Notes: generated by a model not told the origin, from the sequence alone. A stretch of DNA of 64,000 nt from Singulisphaera acidiphila DSM 18658 (GCF_000242455.2 NC_019892.1:3472001-3536000); one strand, 5' to 3'. Counted from the first letter of the stretch, positions 29,617 through 38,275 are shown. Translations and numbers: made by a program.

Positions 29617-31041
29617 ATGAGACCCAACATCGCCGACGACTCAATGCGGGTGAACCGACGCACCTTTCTGTCGCGGACAGCCATGGGGGTCGGCGGCGTC
29701 GCGCTCGGATCGTTGTTGAATCCGGCGCTCCTGGCCGCTTCGACACGAGGGGGAGTCTCCCCCTTGCACCATCCGCCGAAGGCCAAGCGGGTCATCTGGC
29801 TCACGATGGCAGGGGGACCGTCTCACCTCGAGACCCTCGACTACAAACCCGCGCTCGCTGCCATGGACGGCAAGCTCATGCCCGAGAGCTTGACCAAGGG
29901 GCAGCAACTCGCCCAGTTGCAAGGCCAGAAGCTTGTCTGCTTCGGGCCGCAGACCCAGTTCAAGAAGTTCGGCCAGTCGGGCGCGGAGATCTGCGACCTG
30001 TTCGGACACATCGGGTCCGTCGCGGATGAACTCTGCATCATTCGCTCGATGACGACTGACGCGATCAATCATGATCCGGCCCACATGTTCATGAACACAG
30101 GGTCACAGATCGCCGGGCGACCGTCGATGGGTTCCTGGGTCCTGTACGGTCTCGGAAGCGAGTCGGAGGATCTGCCCGGGTTCGTCGTCCTGACGTCGCT
30201 TGGTCGAGGGGGACAGAACCAGCCGATCGCGGCTCGCCAGTGGTCGGCGGGTCTCTTGCCAAGTCGCTACCAAGGGGTCCACCTCCGAGGTAAGGGGGAT
30301 CCTGTCCTCTACCTGAGCAACCCGCCGGGTGTGTCGCGCGACCAGCAGCGGGACGTCGTTCAGTCGGTCAACGCGATCAACTCCGGGTTCGATACGCTGG
30401 TGGACGACCCCGAAATCACCACCCGGATCATCCAGTACGAGATGGCCTTCAAGATGCAGGTCGGCGTCCCCGACTTGATGAACACCGCCGCCGAGCCGAA
30501 GGCGACCCTCGACCTCTACGGCTGCCAGCCGGGGGATGGCTCGTTCGCCTCGAATTGCCTGCTGGCCAGGCGGCTGGCCGAGCGTGGCGTCCGCTTCATC
30601 CAGCTCTACCACAAAGACTGGGACCACCACGGCGGCGTCAAGGAGGGGATCACCCTGAAGGCCCAGGAGGTCGACCGCGCCTGTGCGGGTCTGATCCTCG
30701 ACCTGAAGCAGCGAGGAATGCTCGAAGACACCCTGATCGTCTGGGCGGGCGAGTTCGGCCGCACCCCGATGTCCCAAGGGGGGAACGGACGCGACCACCA
30801 CAACAAAGGCTTCTCGATCTGGCTGGCGGGTGGAGGCATCAAACCAGGTTTCAGCTTCGGGCGGACCGACGACCTCGGATACGCCGCCGTCGAGAATATC
30901 GTCACCGTTCACGACTTGCACGCGACGATGTTGAAACTCCTCGGGATCGATCACCTACAATTCTCGGTCAAGTTCCAGGGCCTCGACACCCGCCTCTCCG
31001 GGGTGGAACCCTGCCGCGTCGTGAATGAGATCCTCGCCTGA
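29617..31041 (+). CDS. DUF1501 family Tat-exported protein
   Basis: The 474-residue protein has a twin-arginine signal (VNRRTFLSRTAMGVGGVALG) and the sulfatase-like DUF1501 fold: KRVIWLTMAGGPSHLETLDY, the INHDPAHMFMNTGSQIAGRP segment, DWDHHGGVKEG and the late AGEFGRTPMSQGGNGRDHHN with its metal-binding Asp/His residues. Members almost always follow a DUF1549/DUF1553 gene, as here, and are expected to work with it in the periplasm; no reaction is known. The frame opens at a TTG at 29608, but ATG 29617 is the likelier start (29644 is possible). The sialidase gene follows at once. Confidence 0.9.
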   Translation: MRPNIADDSMRVNRRTFLSRTAMGVGGVALGSLLNPALLAASTRGGVSPLHHPPKAKRVIWLTMAGGPSHLETLDYKPALAAMDGKLMPESLTKGQQLAQLQGQKLVCFGPQTQFKKFGQSGAEICDLFGHIGSVADELCIIRSMTTDAINHDPAHMFMNTGSQIAGRPSMGSWVLYGLGSESEDLPGFVVLTSLGRGGQNQPIAARQWSAGLLPSRYQGVHLRGKGDPVLYLSNPPGVSRDQQRDVVQSVNAINSGFDTLVDDPEITTRIIQYEMAFKMQVGVPDLMNTAAEPKATLDLYGCQPGDGSFASNCLLARRLAERGVRFIQLYHKDWDHHGGVKEGITLKAQEVDRACAGLILDLKQRGMLEDTLIVWAGEFGRTPMSQGGNGRDHHNKGFSIWLAGGGIKPGFSFGRTDDLGYAAVENIVTVHDLHATMLKLLGIDHLQFSVKFQGLDTRLSGVEPCRVVNEILA

Positions 31042-31072
31042 CAAAAAAAACAGGCGGAATCGGGCGGAATCC

Positions 31073-32305
31073 ATGATCAAGAAAAGGGTTGAAGCGATGC
31101 GAAAACGTCTGGGGCGTCGGTCTCTCGCGATCACGTTCTTGACCGCCTGGCTCATTGGCGATTTGGGGATGAGCCAGGCCGTCCTGTCGGCGCAGTTACC
31201 GTCGTCGAAGGAATCGGGCGGCAAACCAGCGGCCAAGAGCCAACGCGAAGGGCTCATGCAACTCGACGTTTTCGTGGCTGGGCAAGACGGATACAAGTCG
31301 TTCCGCATTCCCTCTCTGCTGGTCACCCCGCACGGAACTGTGCTTGCCTTCTGTGAAGGGCGAAAACACTCGGGCGGAGACAGTGGCGATATCGACCTGG
31401 TGCAGCGCAAAAGCACCGACGGCGGGACCACCTGGGGTCCCTTGCAGGTGATCGCCGACGACGGCCCGCACACCATGGGGAACCCGTGCCCGGTCGTCGA
31501 CCGCGAGACCGGGACGATCTGGATGCTCATGACCCGCAACCACGGGCAAGACAAGGAATCCCAGATCCTCAACGGGACGAGCCAGGAAACGCGGTCAGTC
31601 TGGGTGATGAAGAGCACCGACGAGGGGCTCACCTGGTCGCCTCGAGTGGAGATCACCCCGCAGGTCAAACTCCCCGATTGGACCTGGTACGCGACCGGCC
31701 CCGGTGTCTCCATCCAGCTCGAGAGTGGGCGCATGGTGGTCCCCTGCGACCATTTCCTCGCCAAGAGCAAGGTCAGTCGCTCGCACGTGATTTACAGTGA
31801 CGACCATGGGGCAACCTGGAAAATCGGCGGGGTCGGGGGTGAGCGAGTCAACGAGTGCCAGGTCGCCGAGCTCAGCAATCGGACCCTCTTGCTGAACATG
31901 CGACATCAACCACCAAGACGGGGAGAAGGCCGAGCGATCTCGACCAGTCGGGATGGCGGTTTGACCTGGACGCCCCCCACCCTTGATCCCAGCTTGGTCG
32001 AACCCGCTTGCCAGGCCAGCCTGATCGGCCTCAAGGACGAGCAGGGGCGGGCGTCGAATCGGCTGCTCTTTTCCAATCCGGCCAGCTCCAAGCGGGAATT
32101 GATGACGGTGCGACTCAGTGAAGATGGAGGAAAGACCTGGTCGCAACACAAGTCCCTTCACGCAGGTCCCTCGGCCTACTCATGCCTGGCCAACCTGGCC
32201 GGACGGAATATCGGCTGCCTCTATGAGCGAGGCGAACGCGGACCGTACGAGCGGATCACGCTCGCTCGGTTCGACCTCGACTGGTTGACTTCCCATCCCG
32301 AGTGA
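31073..32305 (+). CDS. Secreted exo-alpha-sialidase (BNR repeat)
   Basis: The 410-residue protein has a basic start and hydrophobic segment (SLAITFLTAWLIG), then a six-bladed sialidase fold. The substrate Arg lies in SFRIPSLL, and five Asp boxes are visible: STDGGTTWGP, STDEGLTWSP, SDDHGATWKI, SRDGGLTWTP and SEDGGKTWSQ. The late CLYERGERGPYERITLARF supplies the Glu/Tyr region. Sialidases cleave terminal sialic acids; planctomycete homologues may act on related keto-sugar acids. ATG 31073 is preferred to the frame opening inside DUF1501. It closes the plus-strand run of export genes. Confidence 0.85.
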   Translation: MIKKRVEAMRKRLGRRSLAITFLTAWLIGDLGMSQAVLSAQLPSSKESGGKPAAKSQREGLMQLDVFVAGQDGYKSFRIPSLLVTPHGTVLAFCEGRKHSGGDSGDIDLVQRKSTDGGTTWGPLQVIADDGPHTMGNPCPVVDRETGTIWMLMTRNHGQDKESQILNGTSQETRSVWVMKSTDEGLTWSPRVEITPQVKLPDWTWYATGPGVSIQLESGRMVVPCDHFLAKSKVSRSHVIYSDDHGATWKIGGVGGERVNECQVAELSNRTLLLNMRHQPPRRGEGRAISTSRDGGLTWTPPTLDPSLVEPACQASLIGLKDEQGRASNRLLFSNPASSKRELMTVRLSEDGGKTWSQHKSLHAGPSAYSCLANLAGRNIGCLYERGERGPYERITLARFDLDWLTSHPE

Positions 32306-32454
32306 TACCGTGGGAAATTGCAACCAACAAAGGAAAAGGCTGCTTGCAAGACGAAGGGGGAACGATCACGATCGTTTTGAGCCGCGAGCCAATGCTCACG
32401 GAGATCGACGCCCCTTTTTGATCCTGTTTCCTCCCACCGAGAGACCCACTAGGC

Positions 32455-33804
32455 ATGCACTTCTCAAGACGCGTCACAACGCTTCCCACTCCCCGATCCA
32501 ACCCTCATCGCTTCGGTTTCCTCGCTCAGGCCTTTGTGACTTCGCTCTGCCTCTTGCTCTTGCCTGTTCTCACGATTGCGGCTTCGGCCCAAACCGCGAC
32601 GGCTGAGAAAGCCAAGACGAGCGGGGCGGGGACGGAGACAATCCTCAAGCCGGGCGACAACGGGTCGGCCGTCGAGGACCTCCAGCGCCGGCTCAACGAG
32701 GAGCTCAAACCCTCGCCTCGCCTGGATATCGACGGCGACTATGGCGACGCCACGCGCGAAGCGGTCACCCAATTCCAGCGTGCGAAAGGACTCCGATCGA
32801 CGGGCATCGTCGACAGCAAGACCCGAAGCGCTTTGGGAAACAAGCCGATCGCTGTGCCCAAGGCCCCGACCCCCGAAGAGGTCAACAGCCAGACGCCGAC
32901 CAAGAATCCGCCCGACTCCCTCGACGGGCCACCGTTCGTCTCGGCGAAGGCCTGGGCCATCGCCGACGGCCGAACCGGCGCGATCCTCTGGGGAGATCAC
33001 CAGGCCGACCCGCTCCCGATGGCCAGCACAACCAAGATGATGACCGCCCTGATCGTTGGCCGCATCGCCGAACGCGATCCCAAGGTGCTTGATGAAGTCA
33101 TCACCTTTTCCGAGCGGGCGGACGACACCGGCGGATCGACCTCAGGTGTCCGCGCCGGCGAAAAACTGACGGTCCGCGAGTTGCTCTATGGATTGATGCT
33201 CCCCTCGGGCAACGACGCCTCCGTAGCCTTTGGCGAACACTTCGGCACTCGGCTCAAAGTGGCGGGCGACGACACGGCCAACACCGATTCCCTGCCGCTG
33301 TTCATCGCCGAAATGAATCGGGTGGCCGCCGAGCTCGGCATGCACCAAACTCGGTTCGCCAACACGCACGGCCTCCCCGCCGCCGATCACCACTCCAGCG
33401 CCAGCGACCTGGCGACGCTCGCGCATCACGTCCTCAAGCAATCCGTCCTCGCCCCCGTCGTCTCAACGCTGAAGCGAGGATGCACGCTCGTCGACGCCCA
33501 GGGGAACACCCGGAACGTCGTCTGGTCGAACACCAACCGACTCCTCTCCACAGAGGGGTACGATGGCGTCAAAACCGGAACGACCACCGCGGCAGGCGCC
33601 TGCCTCGTCGCCAGCGGCCACCGCGACGACGACCACTTGATCGTCGTCATCCTCGGCGCGGTGACGTCGGATAGCCGCTACCTCGACGCGAAAAACCTGT
33701 TCCGCTGGGGCTGGATCCAGCGCAGCCGCACCCCTTCGAAGTCTCCGGCCGAGGCGAATGGGCGTCCCGCCGCCTCACCGACCGAATCCCAGCAATCCCA
33801 GTAA
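32455..33804 (+). CDS. D-alanyl-D-alanine carboxypeptidase with peptidoglycan-binding domain
   Basis: The 449-residue secreted protein has a signal peptide (about residues 20-45), a PGB_1 peptidoglycan-binding domain at 60-128 (LKPGDNGSAVEDLQRRL, DGDYGDATREAVTQFQ), and a peptidase S11 domain. The three active-site motifs are intact: SxxK as STTK (191-194), SGN (251-253) and KTG (373-375). It trims the terminal D-Ala from peptidoglycan stem peptides in the periplasm. Unlike the classical PBP5 it lacks an obvious C-terminal membrane helix, so the PGB_1 domain probably holds it on the wall. A hairpin separates it from the converging isomerase gene. Confidence 0.9.
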   Translation: MHFSRRVTTLPTPRSNPHRFGFLAQAFVTSLCLLLLPVLTIAASAQTATAEKAKTSGAGTETILKPGDNGSAVEDLQRRLNEELKPSPRLDIDGDYGDATREAVTQFQRAKGLRSTGIVDSKTRSALGNKPIAVPKAPTPEEVNSQTPTKNPPDSLDGPPFVSAKAWAIADGRTGAILWGDHQADPLPMASTTKMMTALIVGRIAERDPKVLDEVITFSERADDTGGSTSGVRAGEKLTVRELLYGLMLPSGNDASVAFGEHFGTRLKVAGDDTANTDSLPLFIAEMNRVAAELGMHQTRFANTHGLPAADHHSSASDLATLAHHVLKQSVLAPVVSTLKRGCTLVDAQGNTRNVVWSNTNRLLSTEGYDGVKTGTTTAAGACLVASGHRDDDHLIVVILGAVTSDSRYLDAKNLFRWGWIQRSRTPSKSPAEANGRPAASPTESQQSQ

Positions 33805-33841
33805 CACGACCGGCCTCACCGATCCGCCACGCCAAAGTCCT

Positions 33842-33884
33842 ACCGGCGGTCCCCTTTTGTTACTGGAACAGGGGGACCGCCGGT
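33842..33884. terminator. Bidirectional terminator hairpin
   Basis: ACCGGCGGTCCCC and GGGGACCGCCGGT form a 13-bp stem with a 17-base loop between two converging genes. It can serve transcripts from both sides, though the T-run is poor. Confidence 0.6.
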
Positions 33885-33943
33885 TGGGAGTCCGTCGAAG
33901 TTTTGTGGGCCGGGAACCGATCCGGAATCACCTGCAACAAAGG

Positions 33944-34777
33944 TCAAGCCTCATCGTTGCGGAAGTACTGCCGGAAGGTTTGCATCGTTCGCTCGGCGGC
34001 CGAATCCGGATCAGGGTAGGGGAAGGCCTCGGCAGAGGCATAACCTTGATATTCGATTTCCTCGAGGGCCGCGACGATCGGCGCGAAATCGATGTGGCCG
34101 AGTCCCGCAGGGCGGCGGTTGGAATCGACGAAGTGAACGTGTCCAATGCCCCCTCGCCCCGCCCGGATGGCTGCGGCGATATCGGACTCTTCAATATTCA
34201 TGTGAAACAAATCAGCCAACAAGACCACGTTCTTGGTTGAGAGCGAACGAAGGATGGCCATGCCCGCTTCGACCGTGTTGGCCATGTTCGTCTCGTACCG
34301 ATTGAGCGGTTCGTAGACCAAAGGGACGCCATAATTCTTGGCGTGCTCACCCAACTCTTCGAGGGCGTCGGCCAGATGACCCGCAGCGGTCGGAGCATCG
34401 ACGCCGTCGACACCGCTCCGCCCTTGCATCGAGCCGATGATCGCCGGGGCGTGGAACCGACCTGCAAAATCGATGATCGCCCGGATGAAGTCGCGCGCCC
34501 GAGACCGAACGGACGACTCGGGGTGCACAAGGTTCAAGCGATGCTTGACCCATCCCGCACCGGTGCCGACCGCCGCAAGTGCCAGCCCGTGCCCGTCGAG
34601 CAAAGTCCGAAGTGTGACAAGGTCCACCTCGTCGGGACCAGGCAGAAAGATCTCGACGGCGTCAAAGCCGAGCTCGCTCGCCTTGCGACAGGCGTCCGCG
34701 AGGTCGTCCCAGAAGACGAACGGGCCGCCCCGGGCCTCGGGAACAAGACTGATGGTGACGGCCGAGCGAATCGCCAT
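33944..34777 (-). CDS. Sugar phosphate isomerase/epimerase family protein (TIM barrel)
   Basis: The 277-residue protein is a xylose-isomerase-like TIM barrel. Metal-ligand segments are visible as VYEPLNRYE, LLADLFHMNIEE, GHVHFVDSNRR and SAEAFPYPDPD. The family includes hydroxypyruvate isomerases, tagatose/fructose 3-epimerases and inosose dehydratases; no signature settles the substrate. ATG 34777 begins MAIRSAVTISLV; the frame is open further upstream but enters the insertion sequence. The IS left end sits only 45 bp before the start, so the native promoter may be displaced or supplied by the IS. Confidence 0.75.
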   Translation of the reverse strand: MAIRSAVTISLVPEARGGPFVFWDDLADACRKASELGFDAVEIFLPGPDEVDLVTLRTLLDGHGLALAAVGTGAGWVKHRLNLVHPESSVRSRARDFIRAIIDFAGRFHAPAIIGSMQGRSGVDGVDAPTAAGHLADALEELGEHAKNYGVPLVYEPLNRYETNMANTVEAGMAILRSLSTKNVVLLADLFHMNIEESDIAAAIRAGRGGIGHVHFVDSNRRPAGLGHIDFAPIVAALEEIEYQGYASAEAFPYPDPDSAAERTMQTFRQYFRNDEA

Positions 34778-34822
34778 GACAATGGATCCCGTATCGTAAT
34801 TTCGTTGATGCGATCGTCTAAG

Positions 34823-36506
34823 CTTGACTTTTGCCGTTTTGGGATACAAATGTGGCGAGCCTCCCTGGTGCAATGAGGGGTATGCACAGAGCCCTTCCTC
34901 GCACACAAGAAGGCCGCCATGACCAGTTTAACCGATCGGACTCGCGCGCGACTCTCCGTGAAGCAACTTCGCTTGCGGTTGCGGACCAACCGGCGGCGAC
35001 AGGCTCGCAAGGCGCGGGCCACACGGCGAAGGCTCGAACGAATTCACGAGCAACTCCCCAAGCAGGTCCGCACCGTTCTTGACCCCCTCGAACCCGCCTT
35101 CTCGCGGGCGGCCCATCGCCGGTTCATCCTCCTGGCCCTGGCCGCGATCCTGACTCTGGGCGGACGCACGATCAACAACCTGCTCCGTGTCCTGGGCACC
35201 CTGGCGCCCGGGCACCCCAGCAGCTATCACCGCGTCTTCTCGCGCGACCGATGGTCGCTCGCCGCCCTGGCTCGCCGCTACATCGCCACGGTCCTCGCCA
35301 GTTTCGTGCCGCACGGGCCGATCCTCCTGGCGGGTGACGACACAGTCACCGAGCATCCCGGCCCTCATGTCTACGGTAAGGGACGCCATCGCGACCCGGT
35401 TCGCTCGACTCACACCTACACCGCGTTCCGCTGGGGGCATAAGTGGGTCGTCTTGGCCCTGCTCGTCCCCGTCCCCTGGGCCACGCGACGCTGGGCCTTG
35501 CCGCTGTTGATCGCGCTGTATCGAACCAAGGAGGATAACGCGAAGTGCGGCCGACGGCACAAAACACCGCCCCAATTGCTCGGCCAGTTGGTTCGTGTCT
35601 TGATGCGATGGTTCCCTGATCGGACCCTGGTCGTCACCGCCGACGGCGGCTATGCGACCCACGAGTTGGCGGAACTGGCCGCACGGACCCCGAAGCGGCT
35701 GACCCTCGTCAGCTTGTTTTACCCCGATGCCAACCTGGTCGAGCCACCACCGCAATACGCGGGCCTGGGACGTCCTCGGGTTAAGGGAGCGAAGTTGCCC
35801 GGCCCGGCGGAAGTCGTCAAGGTGAGCCAGCAACGACAGGCCCTGGAAGTCGCCTGGTACGGCGGCGGCCGACGTCGTGTCGAGACCGTGACGGGGACCG
35901 GACTCTGGTACAAGGGAGGACGTCCCCTGGTGAACGTGCGCTGGGTCTTCGTCCACGACCGGGACGGCACGCACCGGGATGGATATTTCTTCACGACCGA
36001 CGCCACGATGAGCGTCACGTCGCTGATCGAGACCTACACCGCGCGGTGGAACATCGAGACCACCTTCGAGGAAATTCGCTCTTACCTCCGCATGGAGACG
36101 ACGCGTGGCTGGAGTCGAGACACGGTCCTGCGCGTGGGTCCCTGCCTGTTCGGACTGTATACCCTGGTGACCTGGCTTTACTCCCGATTGCCGAGACGCG
36201 GGTCGCGGGTCGGCGGCGTGGACTGGCCGGGCAAATGTGATGTAACGTTCTCGGATGCGATCACGGCGGTCCGCCGCTGGTTGTGGCTGGAATGGGTTTT
36301 GGCGATCCCTGGTGATCGCGTGGTGTTCCAAAAGCTCACGCCCGGATTCCGGCAACTCCTGCTCAACGGCCTTGCCCCCGCGGCCTGAACCCCCGCCAAG
36401 TCGCTTGCCACGCTCAAAAGCCCGGTCCGAAACGCCGTCGCAAGGGGTCTCCTCGGATCAGGGTGCGCGCTGGCACGACAAGGTCGTCAAAACGGCAAAA
36501 GTCAAA
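34823..36506 (+). mobile_element. Insertion sequence with intact ends and CTAAG direct repeat
   Basis: The 1684-bp element is bounded by inverted repeats sharing TTGACTTTTGCCGTTTTG (left 34824-34841, right complement ending 36505) and flanked by 5-bp direct repeats CTAAG at 34818-34822 and 36507-36511, a likely target duplication. It holds one transposase gene. Matching ends, target duplication and intact gene mean a fairly recent, potentially active insertion. Confidence 0.88.
34919..36388 (+). CDS. DDE transposase, IS4/IS701-like
   Basis: The 489-residue protein has a basic N-terminal part and an RNase H-like catalytic core. Asp residues are in LAGDDTVTEH (about 140-141) and VTADGGYATH (242), and the Glu is E380 within Y373-x2-R376-x3-E380-x6-R387, the YREK-type signature of the IS4 superfamily with Arg for Lys. 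AAGAAGG lies just before the ATG. It would bind the inverted ends of its element and cut and move it. The frame is intact. Exact family (IS4 or IS701) is uncertain. Confidence 0.88.
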   Translation: MTSLTDRTRARLSVKQLRLRLRTNRRRQARKARATRRRLERIHEQLPKQVRTVLDPLEPAFSRAAHRRFILLALAAILTLGGRTINNLLRVLGTLAPGHPSSYHRVFSRDRWSLAALARRYIATVLASFVPHGPILLAGDDTVTEHPGPHVYGKGRHRDPVRSTHTYTAFRWGHKWVVLALLVPVPWATRRWALPLLIALYRTKEDNAKCGRRHKTPPQLLGQLVRVLMRWFPDRTLVVTADGGYATHELAELAARTPKRLTLVSLFYPDANLVEPPPQYAGLGRPRVKGAKLPGPAEVVKVSQQRQALEVAWYGGGRRRVETVTGTGLWYKGGRPLVNVRWVFVHDRDGTHRDGYFFTTDATMSVTSLIETYTARWNIETTFEEIRSYLRMETTRGWSRDTVLRVGPCLFGLYTLVTWLYSRLPRRGSRVGGVDWPGKCDVTFSDAITAVRRWLWLEWVLAIPGDRVVFQKLTPGFRQLLLNGLAPAA

Positions 36507-36672
36507 CTAAGTGCCTGTCTCGGAAGGTCAGGCTTCACCGGGGAAAAGGGACGTTTGGGTGCCACGCAACGTCAGTAACTCGGCGTCGTCAACAACGGAT
36601 GTAACTCTCACGGGACCAGAGAATTACTACCGCCCCGTGGCTGCGGTTCGTTCGGGAGAGAGGGGGCAAAAA

Positions 36673-36742
36673 ATCGCCGTTCTTCGTCATGATGGGTGCG
36701 GCTAGCAACCGGCACTCACCTGGATTGAGGAAGAACGGCGAT
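36673..36742 (+). promoter_or_regulatory. Hairpin enclosing the transposase start
   Basis: ATCGCCGTTCTTC (36673-36685) is perfectly complementary to GAAGAACGGCGAT (36730-36742), which contains the GAGGAAG binding-site region and the first two bases of the ATG at 36741. RNA read in from outside would fold and hide the start, a known way for IS elements to limit transposase made from external promoters. Confidence 0.65.
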
Positions 36743-38102
36743 GAAGGCAGCTCGGACGCTGCAAGGCTTGCAGCAACCGCAGTCGTTGATCGGCTATGTC
36801 CGACAGTTTCTCACCCCGACGGTCTGGAAGCAAGCCCGAGGGGTTGTTCCTCAAAGGCGTTCGGCGCCGCGGTGGGATCTCCAGCCGCTGGTCGTGGTCA
36901 TGCTCGCCATGACCTGGGCCACCGGCGACTCCGAGTCCGAGAGGTTCGAGAAGGCCCGGGGATACTACGTCGCCTGCCATGAGTCGCGAAGACGCCCGGG
37001 AAAGACCTTCGTCGGCTTCCAGAAGGCGATGCGACGCGGCCCCATGCGACAACTCAGGGCGTTGGCCGCGGGGGTTCGGCAACAGATCCACGCCCGACTG
37101 GGGTCGCGGCGGATTGTCGACGGCTTCGAGCCGATGGGCTGCGACGGTTCGCGGATCGAGTGTCCCCGCACCCCCGAGTTGGAACGAGGACTCGGGCAGG
37201 CCGGCAAGAACGACGCGGCCCCCAACGTCTGGCTGACGGCGTTCGTCCACTTGCCCACGGGACTGCTTTGGTCGTGGCGACTCGGCCCGGGCACCGCGGC
37301 CGAGCAAGAGCATCTGAGGCACTTGCTCGCCACTCTCTCGCCTGAGGCCCTGATCGTCTGCGACGCCGCTTATATGGGCTTCGATCTGGTCCGGGCGATC
37401 CTCGGTGTCAAGCGATCGTTCCTGTTCCGGATGTCGTCGCGGGTCGGCCTCTACACCCTCGAAGTGGCGAACCTGGAGGATTGGACCGAAGGCCCTGTCT
37501 TGTACTGGCCGAACTATGTCCAGAAGAGAGGGAAAGCGCCGATCCAATGCCGCTTGATCCGGATCCCGGCCAAGGGCAAGGGTAAGGGGGCGGTCAAACG
37601 CGACGTCTGGCTCCTGACCGACGTCCTCGACCCAGCCCGGCTATCGGCGGCGACGGCCGCCAAATTCTACCGCTGGAGATGGCGTAATGAAGGACTATTT
37701 CGTACATACAAGCGTGTAATCAATAAAGTGAAACTCGCCGGCCGCACGGTGGCCTTGGTGCATCGCGAGGCCGAGTTGTCACTGCTGGCTACGCAGATCC
37801 TCCTGGCGCATGCCGACCTGGCGCTTCGGACGGCGACGGCGACCGATGGCCCCGTGATCAGCCCCCGCAAAGTCCTGATCGAGATCCGCAAGGAGATCGA
37901 CGCGGCCGTGAAACCCAAGGTCAAGTGTTACCACGAGCGACTCGCGGGCTGCCGCACCGGGTGCCGGAAGCAGAAGAGCCCGAAAGCCACACGCAAGTGG
38001 CCTCGTCGCAAACCGCATAAGCCGCCGAAACCGCCTGGGCTCCACACCCTGACTCAGGAACAGAAAGCCTTGCTAAACAAGCACATGAGTGCAGCAGGAT
38101 GA
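36741..38102 (+). CDS. IS4 family transposase
   Basis: The 453-residue protein carries the full IS4 catalytic pattern: Asp135 in GCDGSRIE, Asp208 in IVCDAAYMGFD and the signature Y310-x2-R313-x3-E317-x6-K324 in KFYRWRWRNEGLFRTYK. The C-terminus is Lys/Arg/Pro-rich and likely binds DNA. The gene is intact, begins inside a hairpin that can mask its ribosome binding site, and ends 20 bp before the right end of its element. Confidence 0.92.
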   Translation: MKAARTLQGLQQPQSLIGYVRQFLTPTVWKQARGVVPQRRSAPRWDLQPLVVVMLAMTWATGDSESERFEKARGYYVACHESRRRPGKTFVGFQKAMRRGPMRQLRALAAGVRQQIHARLGSRRIVDGFEPMGCDGSRIECPRTPELERGLGQAGKNDAAPNVWLTAFVHLPTGLLWSWRLGPGTAAEQEHLRHLLATLSPEALIVCDAAYMGFDLVRAILGVKRSFLFRMSSRVGLYTLEVANLEDWTEGPVLYWPNYVQKRGKAPIQCRLIRIPAKGKGKGAVKRDVWLLTDVLDPARLSAATAAKFYRWRWRNEGLFRTYKRVINKVKLAGRTVALVHREAELSLLATQILLAHADLALRTATATDGPVISPRKVLIEIRKEIDAAVKPKVKCYHERLAGCRTGCRKQKSPKATRKWPRRKPHKPPKPPGLHTLTQEQKALLNKHMSAAG

Positions 38103-38121
38103 GGCATCAGTAATCGACGTT

Positions 38122-38209
38122 GGGTGCCACGGGTTCCGTACTCGGACCCCGTGCTCCACAGGCCAAGGCATTCCCGCATGGGTTCCGAGTACGGAACCGC
38201 ATGGCACCC
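38122..38209. repeat. Dispersed palindromic repeat, copy 1 (disrupted)
   Basis: Arms GGGTGCCA...GGTTCCGTACTCGG and CCGAGTACGGAACC...TGGCACCC face each other across about 40 bases. The IS4-type element has inserted in the left arm, leaving a duplicated 9-mer. The reversed centre (GCACGGGGTCCGAGTACGGA) matches copy 3 at 61412-61431 closely. Confidence 0.75.
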
Positions 38210-38275
38210 GGAAGGTTATCAAAAACTCCGATGCGATTCGCCTTCTGGGACAGACCCTGAGCGCGAAGTCGGACC

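Larger units (their letters stand above)
36567..38122 (+). mobile_element. IS4-type insertion sequence nested in a palindromic repeat
   Basis: The 1556-bp element begins CAACGTC and ends GACGTTG; a wider comparison of the ends matches at 11 of 14 positions. It is flanked by 9-bp direct repeats GGTGCCACG (36558-36566 and 38123-38131), a target duplication size usual in the IS4 family. The target lies in the left arm of the palindrome that continues to 38209. The transposase frame is intact. Confidence 0.8.

Noticed and set aside
34928-36355. 475-codon minus-strand frame opposite the first transposase
   Set aside because: It is the mirror of a well-supported transposase frame and has no recognisable motif.
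36512-38265. Alternative larger element bounded by CTGTCTCGGAAGG and the complement of CCTTCTGGGACAG
   Set aside because: The ends match at about 11 of 13 bases, but no target duplication was found, whereas 36567-38122 has both terminal repeats and an exact 9-bp duplication. The outer match may be a relic of an older element.
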